The notes below the pieces were generated by a model, which saw nothing but the letters and a program-made list of their open reading frames with translations, had not been told where the DNA came from and ran no database searches. This document shows positions 1 to 9,796 of a stretch of 64,000 nt of DNA, one piece after another; positions within the stretch are counted from its first letter, which is position 1, and each line of letters starts with the position of its first letter. A program made the translations under genes and the position numbers. The stretch is from Pyrus communis (lineage: Eukaryota; Streptophyta; Magnoliopsida; Rosales; Rosaceae). The stretch lies in the NCBI RefSeq assembly GCF_963583255.1, contig NC_084806.1, positions 25,020,735 to 25,084,734 of the forward strand. The letters run 5' to 3'.

Positions 1-1
1 T

Positions 2-2034
2 AGTACCTCAGTTGGATCATTGTCACCAATGAAAGGTTTTCCACCGGCATCAATTGATCAACCAAGACTTATGTCAGAGAACTCGGATCCTGCTCGAAGA
101 GCGCCATGTTGCCCTCAATGTACACATAGCTATGGGCAAGAACTTGCAAAACTGGTTGCCAAGGAATCTGAGACATCATCTTCTGAAACGGAGGCAGCTC
201 AACCATTGCTACCACAGTGGTTGCAACATGCGAAAGCCCGTGATGTTCATTCCAGTGCATTAGATCAGACGCAGGTGAGTTTAGCCCAAATTGATCTAAA
301 AGGTCTTGTTCTGCTATCATTTCTTTCTCTCATATAGACTTTTAAGATCTTATGATTAATGGATATTTTCATTTTTGTCACTTACAGACTAAAGATCAAA
401 ATTTGATCCTGAAGCAGAAGACTCAAGAATTACAGAAGGAATGGGCAGATACATGTTTGCGTTCTCATCCTAATTTTCATCAGCCTAGTTTCAGCTCAGA
501 GAGAATTATTCCAACCCTCTCAATGACGGGCTTGTACAATCCAAACTTGCTTGGTCGCCAACCATTCCAACCCAAATCACATCTGAATAAGAATCTTGGG
601 ACTCTGCAATTGAACACAAATCCGCCGACCAGCCAACCATCTGAACGGGCAATTTCCCAACCAGAAAGCCCTGTAAGGACAGAGCTGGTTCTTGGCCAAA
701 CAGAAGTCACTGAAACCACCCCTGAGCAAGCGCATAAAGAGCGCATCAGAGACTTTATGGGCTGCATGCCTTCTGAACCGCAGAACAAATTACATGGAAT
801 GCAAACGGAGGATAAACAATTGTGTCAAATAGATACTGAATCATTCAAAAAGCTCTACAAAGGTTTAATGGAGGTGTGGTGGCAGCAAGAAGCAGCAACT
901 GCTGTGGCTGAAACTGTGACAAAATGCAAGTTGGGTAATGGAAAGAGACATGGTGCTGGATCAAGGGGAGACATTTGGCTGCTGTTTATGGGCCCAGACA
1001 GTGTTGGCAAGAAGAAGATGGCATCAGCTCTTTCAGAACTGGTATCTGGGTCCAACCCAGTGATGATAAGTCTTAGCTCCCAACGTGGTAATTTGCAATC
1101 AGATATGAGTTTCCGCGGTAAAACAGTGGTGGATCGAATAGCAGAGACAGTTAAGAGAAACCCTTTTTCAGTAGTAGTGCTTGAGGACATTAATGAAGCT
1201 GATATGATAGTTTGTGGTAGCATAAAACGGGCAATCGAGAGAGGTCGTCTTGCTGATTCTTATGGCCGTGAAATCAGTCTCGGAAATGTTGTTTTCATCC
1301 TTACAGCAAATTGGTTGCCAGAAAATCTCAGACCCTTAACAAACAACAATTCACTTGAAGAAAAGCTTGCCAGTATAGCGAAGAGTAGTTGGCAGTTAAA
1401 GCTATCGGTTTGTGCAAGGGCTGCAAAACGCCGAGCCAATTGGTTAACGGATGAAGACAGGGCCACAAAGCCTAGGACTGATGCGGGTTCAGCATTAGGA
1501 TTCGATCTGAATGAAGCTGCCAATGCTGAGGATGACAGGACAGATGGCTCGCTTAATTCAAGTGATCTGACCGTTGATCATGAAGATGACAATCGTCTCA
1601 ATAACAGAGCCTTACTCAAAGTCACAACCCCGTCAGTACCCTGTGAATTGCTGGATACTGTTGATGATGCCATTGTGTTCAAGCCAGTAGATTTCAACCC
1701 CATTCAGCAAAACATCACAAACACCATCAGAAAAAGATTCTCAAAGATAATGGGTGAGGGGATTTTATTTGAATTGCAAGAGGATGCTGTTGAAAAAATC
1801 TTGACTGGAATATGGCTAGGCCGGACTGGATTAGAGGAATGGGCAGAAAAGGTTCTTGCTCCGAGCATCCAGCAGCTTAAGTCCTGCCTTGGTGGCAGCA
1901 CCGGTGTGATAGCCGATGAGTCAGTGGTTGTTAGACTTGAATCCGATGGTGCTTCGGACTGCCGGAGCACCGGAGATAGGCTGCCCAGTAGCATCAATGT
2001 GGTTGTGGTGCCTGATGAGTTGAGACAACAATGA
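2..2034 (+). CDS. SMAX1-like: SMAX1/SMXL-type ClpB-like repressor, C-terminal part (exons 2-274 and 388-2034)
   Basis: This is the 3' end of a SMAX1-family gene. These nuclear ClpB-like proteins repress karrikin or strigolactone responses and are removed through KAI2 or D14 with MAX2. The first exon is open from base 2 to 274 and ends at GTGAGT; the second starts at 388 after TTACAG, in phase 0, and runs to TGA at 2032-2034. It contains a degenerate Walker A (GPDSVGKKK, from 991), the RGKT degron-type motif (1114-1125), a Walker B-like VVVLED stretch, and the EAR-type FDLNEAA (1501-1521). The C-terminal block (VDDAIVFKPVDF, GIWLGRTGLEEW) resembles SMAX1 more than SMXL6/7/8 as I remember them. 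The N-terminal Clp repeats lie outside the window. The reading frame is intact, so it is probably functional. Assignment to SMAX1 rather than SMXL2 is uncertain. Confidence 0.93.
275..387 (+). other. Phase-0 intron of the SMAX1-like gene
   Basis: The intron begins GTGAGT at 275 and ends TTACAG at 387. Joining codon CAG (272-274) to ACT (388-390) keeps the frame and gives a continuous family-like sequence, QTKDQN. The extension of the second exon's frame upstream to 352 is intron sequence, not coding. Confidence 0.88.
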
Positions 2035-3191
2035 TGCGAGTGCGGGTGTGGGTGGGGGGAGGGATAGAGTTCGTATTTTGCACATTGTATATATTATGGT
2101 CTGCGGTACGGCGGCGGGTAAAGATAAAAGCGTTAGAGGAGGATAAACTTTGGATGGATTTGGCGCAACCTTTTCTCTTTTTCGCTTCTTTTTGTTCATT
2201 ATTTTCTCATGTTTTCAGCCCCTAAAGTTTATAGTATTTTATAATCATAATTTTATTAATTACATGGAAATTGATTAATAAGATGAGGCATTCCTCTCTG
2301 TTTTCTTTTTCCTCATGATGTCTCTATTTTATTCGTTTTTGTTTTATTCCCAAATTTACAGTCAACATTTTTTAGAGAAACCCAAAAATTCAGACACCAA
2401 AACTTTTACTAAAGTTGGTTTCTTTTGATCAATTTGAACAAAACCTAGATGGGATATGCAAATTTTCAAAAATAAAGAAAACCCAGAATTGGGGCAATCT
2501 CCTCCCTCTGTTGCAATGCCTCCTATTTAACCCTATTCGAATCCGCCAACTATGTCGTGACCTTCTTCCTTTTTGCGCAGCGCCTCGTCCCTTTGCCTCC
2601 CCTACTCGTCCCGCTTCTTTATCTTCTCGTGCGGCAGAGCCTTCAGCCGATTGAACTGATCCTGCAAATCTGACTTTCGAATTCTCAACTGCCTTGCGAG
2701 CTTATCGCTTGAAATTCAGCTCGCAGAACTGCTCCTTGGAAATCTCATCTGGCGATGGAGTCTTTATTGCTATCGGCACCGGATCGTAGCCTTCCGCGGT
2801 ACATGCCTGTAAAGTATACACATACAGTGACATGACGTGCACTAGGTAGGCTTATAAGCTAGTCGGCATGAACAAGGGGACCAGGACCATGTTTATATTA
2901 TATATATTGATCAAAACCACCAGCAGACAATGCCCTTCTATTTTTTTATTCTTATTTTTTTAGTTTCAAATGCTCAATAACGAGAAGAAAATATATAGAA
3001 TTAATGACTTTGCAGTTAATGTGGTGTCTTAGTCAATATATTATCACGTGTCCAGTTTTTTTCTATATCAGTGTATGATTAAACTTCCACACTATAGCAA
3101 CCTTTAGTTGGACAAAAATGAGGGTCGAGAGAGGAAAGAGGGAAAGAGGGAGGAAAAGGGTGCAAATTCTAGGTTTAGGGTTTGGATTACT
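2035..3191. other. 3' UTR and flank of the SMAX1-like gene; no convincing gene
   Basis: The first few hundred bases after the stop are T-rich and fit a 3' UTR. At about 2560-2800 the minus strand has a codon-like stretch (for example PDEISKEQFCELNF and, in another frame, SDLQDQFNRLKALP) with a stop and a frame change. It may be a gene relic, but I do not recognise the family. From 3120 the sequence is A/G-rich. Nothing else is supported. Confidence 0.4.
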
Positions 3192-3251
3192 AGAAGCAGA
3201 GGTTTCAGGAGGATTCTTGTGGAAGGAGATTCTAAGTTAGTGATTGGTACC
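3192..3251 (+). pseudogene. RNase H-like (RVT_3) domain pseudogene, piece 1 of 3
   Basis: Twenty codons in frame include the signature EGDSKLVI, typical of the RNase H-like domain found at the end of plant LINE-type reverse transcriptases and in related domesticated proteins. The frame is cut at 3251 by the Tat-type element A. It resumes in frame at 23469 once the element and one copy of the 5-bp target duplication GTACC are discounted. No upstream part of the domain was found to the left, so this is a fragment. Confidence 0.72.
3247..3251. repeat. Target site duplication GTACC, left copy (element A)
   Basis: GTACC sits directly left of the LTR terminus TGTTGACC and recurs at 23464-23468, right of the other LTR. 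Five bases is the normal duplication size for Ty3/Gypsy integrases. It also falls inside a coding frame that continues on the far side. Confidence 0.9.
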
Positions 3252-4421
3252 TGTTGACCCTAAAAACTATCAAGCCTACGTGGCACGCAGACTGAGTAAT
3301 TAATAAGCTAACTACGTCATTCGGTTGTGTGCGGGGCGTGCCAACTCGTCGGTTGAGCTCGGCCGGGGAGTAAAATGTGTTGATGTTGTGTTTGGTGCGT
3401 TGCTGACTACTTGATCTTGCGACTGCGGCCGAGGAAGGAACACGTCTCGGCTTTCGGGTTCTAGAGCCTAAAGACAAGGTTGCTAATCTTGCGAAGTTCA
3501 TAAATCGTCAGCGCCAGGTTTGGTCACGGTGATTATATTTGTGAGAGTACAAGAACGCCGAACTGGCACTAAGCTATACGGACACAAGCACTCGAAAGAG
3601 ATGTATGTCTTGATGGTGAATGTGGTTCGGCCGTCAGAATGCCGAACTCTAAAACTTACTTGTGAATATCCAATCATAAACAACTCGACGTTCAATGTGC
3701 TGAGCCCAGTAACTTGTAACACCTTACTTCGTCGAGAAGGCTAATGGGATGACCTCTACCAACAAAGACTCGAAAATCCTTGTCAGCTGATACTTGGATA
3801 GGTAATTAGTCCACCTCGACGCAGTGCTATTTATCCAAACTGAAGGTGCTCTGTGGTTAGCTGAGTCTGCAGCAACAGTGTTGTTTATCCAAAATGAAGA
3901 TGTTTGCTGGTTGCCTTCACAGTGCTGTTTATCCAAACTGAAGATGTGTTGGGGAAAATGGAAAATAAAAATCTTAAGGTTGTTGAGAGATTTCGCGTAG
4001 AGCGAGAGTTTGCGCAGGGCAATTTATGTGTTGAATTGGAGGGGGTTTGAATGATGCACTCATCTCTATATATATAACAGCGAAGCTACTCCCGTCCGAA
4101 CCAGAGATGTGTCCGGACAAAAACTCCCAAATCTAATTTGATTAGGATTCGGCTAATCCTAGTTCCAATAGGTTTTTGAACCAAGCTTTATAATGAATCA
4201 GATTCACACCCGACTTCTCAGCGCCCTCAACTCTGAAACCCCATTATTGTACCAGGACTCGACTTCTTCGCTTTTATCCAAATCAATCCTTCTTGCAATA
4301 TGACTTGGCTGACCTAATTTGGCGGCTTACGACAGTTGGATGGCCCATAGTATTTTTGGAAGAGCATTGGACCGAACACACACCTAAGCAAGGCCTAATA
4401 ATATTATTTTGGGCCCAAACA
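3252..4421 (-). repeat. Element A 3' LTR (left copy, 1,170 bp)
   Basis: On the plus strand it reads TGTTGACCC...GGGCCCAAACA, and it matches 22491-23463 along its length. It keeps about 200 bp (roughly 4190-4390) that the right copy has lost. A TATATATA tract near 4067-4077 sits where a minus-strand LTR promoter would be expected. An internal motif around TTTATCCAAACTGAAG occurs three times at about 3827-3950. Confidence 0.92.
3827..3950. repeat. Triplicated TTTATCCAAACTGAAG motif inside the element A LTR
   Basis: The core TTTATCCAAA(C/A)TGAAG(A/G)TG occurs three times at intervals of about 50-60 bp and is matched by three copies in the other LTR at about 23060-23190. In element orientation it lies upstream of the LTR TATA tract, so it could be an enhancer-like repeat. 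That role is inferred from position only. Confidence 0.7.
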
Positions 4422-4698
4422 TTGCACCCTCGCTTCTGAGGTCTTTGGCCTAGAACTTTGTAGCTGAGTTTCGACCTTGAAGAAGTGAAATCAAACCCTT
4501 AAGGTATCTTTTAAAAGACAATGAAAAGTCTCGAATATTCCATCCACCAGGCTCATTTATGAAACACGATTGCATGATTTTAGTTTTGTCAGACGCCCTG
4601 CCACGTGGCAACTCCTTGGCATGTTCGTCCTTACTTGACACTGAAACGCCCTCTCAAAACTAAGCTTTCTACCACACGCCATCATTATAACCTCGATC
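4422..4698. promoter_or_regulatory. Element A 3' UTR / polypurine tract and upstream region of the antisense PMD gene
   Basis: Next to the LTR, the minus strand reads GAAGCGAGGGTGCAA, a plausible polypurine tract. The rest holds the palindromic G-box TGCCACGTGGCA (4599-4610). It also holds a 37-bp block (4662-4698) that recurs, diverged, at 11727-11763. Before element X inserted, the two blocks lay under 100 bp apart, upstream of the TATA box of the antisense gene. No protein-coding frame is supported here. Confidence 0.55.
4694..4698. repeat. Probable target site duplication of element X (CGATC / TGATC)
   Basis: CGATC precedes the terminus TGACACACCCC at 4699, and TGATC follows the other terminus at 11666 (11667-11671). 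Four of five bases match, which is reasonable for an old insertion. Confidence 0.65.
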
Positions 4699-5692
4699 TG
4701 ACACACCCCAACCTCAATCAGGGCGTGCTGGCCGTCACGTGAAAGTGACATAACCATGTGCACAGTGCGGAAACAATAATGATAAAAGAAATGTGAATAA
4801 ATAAAAACCAAACTAACTAGAGCACTAGATAAGATAACGTACAAGACGAAATAAGTGTGAATTCACAACCAAAGCATAAGTAGCCTAAGTGCAGTCTAGC
4901 GAGACGAATACTAATTACACAACACCAAAGGTAATCCTACAATGGTGATAATCTGTCAGAGCTGCCATGGATTCCTCGCAAGCCACCACAAAGCACTCCT
5001 AACTAGAACCTGAAGGGGTGCAAAACAGAAAGTGTGAGTGGGCAAAAACAAAGTTTTTCAAAACCATTTCAATTATCAAAGATAGTAACCCCTCGCCCTA
5101 AAACCTGTATAATTTCCCAGAAAATAGAATACATATCTATACCACAACCATGCTCAGAATAGCAAAATTCACAAATACGCCGTGTCGAATATCTCAGCAA
5201 TAAAATATGTAAGCCAAGTGATATAAATCAATGCAAATGATATGTCAGCCGGAGTCACCTAACGTGACCTGTACGGCTGAATCTAGAGCTCATCCATCTA
5301 GCCGGAGTCATCTAACGTGACCTGTACGGCTCAAATCCACATCTCAACAAATATACCTGCACATGAGTCAGAACCACCTAAAGTGGTCTGTACGACAGGA
5401 TTATGTGTAAATAAATATGCTTAAGTGCTACGATCATGTGAAGATTGTGCGAATAATTGCGGGTCACCTACAAGTCGGAACCACTTATAATGGTCTATAC
5501 GACAGGACTGTGCAGCTAACTTGGATCCAACGTGAGTGTATGGTGCGGGAAGTCAACATCACGTGAAGGACTATGCCCTAACTTTGGGCGGGAGCACTAA
5601 CACCGAGGTGCAGGTTTATGAGCTCTTAACACATATCACATAATCATCAATTACATAAACAATCTACAACTCACCTGGTACTTACCTGAGTG
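4699..5692 (-). repeat. Element X 3' LTR, terminal ~1 kb
   Basis: It starts TGACACACCCC on the plus strand, is cut at about 5692 by the Athila LTR that follows, and contains four copies of the stem-loop module (5246-5503). It matches 9797 to about 10650 with scattered substitutions. Confidence 0.82.
5246..5503 (-). repeat. Four stem-loop modules in the X 3' LTR
   Basis: Modules lie at 5246-5279, 5300-5331, 5366-5396 and 5474-5503. Each has an outer stem (CAGCC/GGCTG or GTCG/CGAC type), an inner stem (GTCAC/GTGAC or ACCAC/GTGGT type) and a loop ending in TAG in LTR orientation. Different modules keep pairing with different bases. Confidence 0.75.
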
Positions 5693-7442
5693 TGTTAAGC
5701 TCATATTTATATAAATTTTACATCAAATTCACTTGTCTTTTCTTAGTTAGTTCCTTATATTTTTGAGCTATTTACTTTGTTTTTGTATTTTGTAGGATTT
5801 GTCAAGTAAAGAAAAGAAAAATAGCACAAGTGGAATTTTAAGTAACAAATTCGTCAAAACTGCCTGTGTAGGTCAGCTGCCTTTGGAAGCAAGTTGCGAA
5901 CAGCTCAGAATGCATTAGAGAATGAGCCTTATATTCTTGGAAAGCTACGGATGTTTATTTTCTGAAGAATTTCGCGAATTATTAATATCATTTTTCTAGA
6001 AGAAGTTATGGCCGTTTTAACACTAAAAGGTTCCCAAGAGGCTGAGCAGTTTGTAACTGACAAGAAAGCATTGAAAGCAATAAATCCAATAAAACTAGCA
6101 GCCAAAACTGATGCAGCCAAGAACAAGCCAGCTGACACCTATTCAAATATCAGAGGAAATGGAAAATTAAGTGGGAGTAATGGGTATAAAGGTTGCCCAA
6201 ATAGTTACAATTGTTTTAGCATTTCCTCTCACTTATTGTCATCACTAAATTGCTGTTAGTGGGGTGAGTTATGGAGAAAAAACTGTGGCAGTAGAAAAGA
6301 AGAAAAGGGCTGCAGGTTGCAGCGGAAAAAGAAGGGAAAAAAAGGTGGAAAAAAACAGATAGAAAAAAAAGGAAGGAAAGCAAGGAAAAAAGGCAAAACT
6401 GCTGCGTTGGGGAAGGAAGGAAGGAAAGGAAAGAGGAAATCTTGGCATTCTCTCCTTTCAGTTTTATCTTCTCAAACTCATGTCTTTCTTTTGGTTTAAT
6501 TTGAGAATTATGTGTAACTAAATTTTTAGTAGTTAGGGGCTGTTGAAGCCCCGAATATGATTGCAAGTTTGTTATGACATTTCGTTTGAATTACTTTTAT
6601 GAATGGATGAAAATTGGTTCACTACTTGTCTCATTGATGAATTCCTTGTGTTTTCTACGGATGCATACTTAGTAAGCACATCTAGGATTCTAATGCTATG
6701 AATATGTGTGTGCCTGCCCTTGTCGAATGAGGACCTACATATGTTCTAGAGTAGTACTTGTTAATTGCATGTGAATCAATTTCTAGGATAAGTAAGGCAA
6801 CGCTAGTACCTACGATGCCTTGTGATGACTCAAACTCTTTTCATTCTTAATGATTTCTACTTGTTAAATCTATGAACACACCATTCTAGATTGCAAGTTA
6901 GGGACTAAGTTAAGTTGAAAACACCATTCTCTTAACATACTACATAAGAAAGAGTAATAGGTTGAGTTCTAACATTGAGCCAACTTGAGCATCTTCATCC
7001 GAAAATGAAAGGAATTTGAATGAAACATAACATGTTTGCATGATTATTTGGTGGTGGATAGCAATTCCCCTAACTCATTTTTCTTAATTTGCGAACTACT
7101 TAAAATCTGTTTTTATCCTGTTTTTGTTCGATTTAATTTAAATAGCAAATCAACTCCAAAAATCCGAAACATTTGTGTGAATGTAGCTCTATGTGTTTAT
7201 TATCTGCATATAAAATTTCGTAGACTTTAGATAAGTGTGAGTCAGTCTAATAATTATTTTTCGGTGGCTGGTCAGTAGGGACAACAGCCCAGTTTTTGTG
7301 ACATTTTAAGTAGTTAGATAAAACAATCTTATGCGGGAAAGACCCTTATTTTCATATGCTAGAATTGACAAATCTTATTGTTAATCAGGAAAATTAATAG
7401 GACATTTGTGTGGTACTTTGTGGTGTGCTTTTAATCCTATCA
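5693..7442 (+). repeat. Athila-3 5' LTR (about 1.75 kb)
   Basis: The left edge is placed where X LTR sequence ends (TGTTAAGCTC). The right edge is CCTATCA at 7442, directly before the primer binding site, the same ending as the other two Athila LTRs. The left edge is uncertain by a few bases because the matching 3' LTR is missing. It has a purine-rich stretch at about 6290-6450 and no supported gene. Confidence 0.7.
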
Positions 7443-7448
7443 AATTTT

Positions 7449-7470
7449 TGGCGCCGTGTCGCTGGGGATT
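7449..7470 (+). other. Athila-3 primer binding site
   Basis: TGGCGCCGTGTCGCTGGGGA begins six bases after the LTR end. It is a slightly mutated form of TGGCGCCGTTGCCGGGGA, the Athila-type primer site usually assigned to tRNA-Asp. Confidence 0.75.
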
Positions 7471-7668
7471 GTTATTTCTAATTACTTATTTTTCTATTGT
7501 TTTCTTTTCTTGTCTAATTAGTGTTTTTGTTTTTGTTTTTATTTTAGGTACTCTTCGTAGTATATGCATACTCGAAGGTCCAAGAGCATTGATCTAGCTT
7601 CCTACGATCCTGAGGCTGAATGAACACTTCGAAAGCTTCGAGGAACAATCAAGCAGAAGCGTGCATCG

Positions 7669-9412
7669 GTGTCTTTACCACCATCTTCTCCACCACATTT
7701 GAGTTCGGAAGAGGAGGAAGAACCACAAGAAGGCATGGTTGATAACCGTACTTTGAGGGAGTTGGCAACGCCTAATATGGATCAACAACCATTGTGCATC
7801 ACATATCCAAATGCAGAAGGAGGATTTGAGCTTAAGTCCGGCATGATTCACTACTTGCCTGAGTTCCATGGCTTCTAAACAGAGGATGCCAACAAGTTTC
7901 TCATGGAGTTTCATGTGGTATGCTTGGGAATAAGACCAGCCAATGTGGATGAGGAGCAAGTCAAGTTGAGGGCATTCCCATTTACATTAGAAGCTAAGGC
8001 AAATGAGTGGCTTTACAATTTACCTTTGAGATCAATGAACACATGGAACCAGGTGAAGCAAGCATTCTTGGAGCAATATGTTCCGCCCACAAAAGCTGTA
8101 AGCATAAGGAAAGACATATGTGCAATCCGACAACAACATGGAGAGCTCTTTGGAGATTACTATGAGCGATTCACACATTTGGTTGCATCTTGTCCTAATC
8201 ATCAAATTTCAGAGCATCTTTTAATATAGTATTTTTATGAAGGATTGTGTGGTACGGATTGTGTAATGCTTGATGCAGCAAGTGAAGGAGCATTCATGGA
8301 CAAGACACCAACAAATGCTAAGGCATTATTAAAGAACATTGCTGGCAACACACGACAATTTGGAGGAAAAGATGAGCTACCTCTTAACAAAGTTAACGAG
8401 GTAAGTGCTAACTATAGTATTGAATTACAATTAGCTAACTTGACTAATCTTGTGCAACAGGTTATGGTGGCTCCAAAACAAGTGTGCGGTGTATGTTCAA
8501 TGGTGGGACATGCCATAGACATATGCTCTTTGTTGATGGATCAAGGTGGTCTTGAGCAAGCTAATGCATTAGGAGGGTTTCAGGGGCAACAAAGACAAAA
8601 GTATGATCCATACTCCAACAACTATAACGCGGGGTGGCACGATCATCCACACTTAAAGTGGAACAATCAAGACAACGGACAACAATCTGTTCCCAACAAC
8701 TATAACTGTCCACCTGACTTCTTTCAAGCAAGATTGCAGGCACCATTTCAGCCTCAACAACAACAAGCTCCAAGTAAGTCTCTTGAGGATTTAATTGCTT
8801 CTTTAGCTAACTCTACTCAATCTCATCAACAGAAAATAGACAAAGCAATTGAAAACCTTGAGCGCCAAATGAGTCAGTTAGCAAGTTTGATGGGGCAACA
8901 ACATTAACCAGGAAGGTTGCCTAGCCAAACTGTGGTGAATCCAAATGCGGAGTAGATAAATGTTGTGACTTTAAGGAGTGGAAAAGAAGTTTTTGAGCAG
9001 CCAAGGATGCAAAAGAGGACTAGAAAAGATGCAAATGAGCAAGGGGAGCAACAAACCAAAAATCTTGAGCAAGATGATGCTTTAACAAAAACTGAAAAGT
9101 TTCATAAAGATACAGAATTGAACAAAAAAGATTTTGATAAGGTAAGTAAAGAAGTTCAAAATTCATTTAACTCATGTGTCCCTATTCCTTTTCCTCGTAG
9201 GTTTATGAAGTCTGAGAAAGAGCAAATTCATAAGGAAATCTTGGATACTTTCCGAAAAGTCCAAGTGAACTTACCTCTTTTAGATGCCATAAAACAAATG
9301 CCCAAGTATGCAAAGTTCCTTAAAGAGCTTTGTACGAACAAAAAGAGATTCAATGATTAAGAGACTGTGGCATTAAGCGAGGAAGTATTAGCTGTTTTGT
9401 AGAGAAAGCTAC
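7669..9412 (+). pseudogene. Athila-3 gag, interrupted by in-frame stops
   Basis: One reading frame runs through the region, with stops at 7876, 8227, 8905, 8953, 9358 and about 9400. It covers the Athila N-terminal block (VDNRTLRELATPNM), the retrotransposon gag domain (FPFTLEAKANEWLYNLP, WNQVKQAFLEQY) and a CX2CX4HX4C zinc knuckle (CGVCSMVGHAIDIC). It ends in the linker before protease. Two stops (8227 and about 9400) replace Gln codons still present in Athila-1. Gag would package element RNA in cytoplasmic particles; this copy cannot make it full length. Confidence 0.88.
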
Positions 9413-9421
9413 CAACCGAAG

Positions 9422-9796
9422 TTGAAGGATGCTGGTTGCTTTACCATTCCATGTGTAATTGGAGGGAAAAAGTTTGGGAGAGCATTGTGTGATTTGGGGG
9501 CATCCATCAATCTGATGCCATATTCAGTGTATGAATCACTAAACCTTGGAGACTTGAAGGAAACAAAGGTAGTAATCCAGTCGGCAGATCATTCAAATAG
9601 ATTTCCCAAAGGCCTATTGGAGGATGTACTTGTGCAAGTGAATAAGCTTATTTTTCTCTTTGACTTTTTGTTCTTGAGATGGAACATGACCCTTTGCCTA
9701 CTGCACTTCCTCTTATATTGGGAAGACCATTCCTTAGAACGGCGCGTACGAAGATTGATGTCTACGATGGTATTTTAACCATGGAAATTGATGGAG
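9422..9796 (+). pseudogene. Athila-3 aspartic protease, truncated
   Basis: After a frameshift near 9415 the frame reads FTIPCVIGGKKFGRALCDLGASINLMPYSVY, carrying the DLGAS active-site motif typical of Athila proteases. A further frame change near 9660-9720 precedes the conserved LGRPF-like region, visible as GRPFLRTART in another frame. Coding similarity stops at the X junction (9796). Confidence 0.8.

Larger units (their letters stand above)
5693..9796 (+). mobile_element. Athila-3: 5' half of an Athila-lineage retrotransposon
   Basis: A 5' LTR (about 5693-7442), a GGCGCC-type primer binding site, gag and the start of the protease are present in plus orientation. The element stops abruptly at 9796, where element X LTR sequence resumes. 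Its gag and protease are clearly related to those of Athila-1 at 37009-39500. Confidence 0.85.

Noticed and set aside
2415..2654. 79-codon open frame after the SMAX1-like gene
   Set aside because: Low-complexity composition, no recognisable domain, no promoter or splice support.
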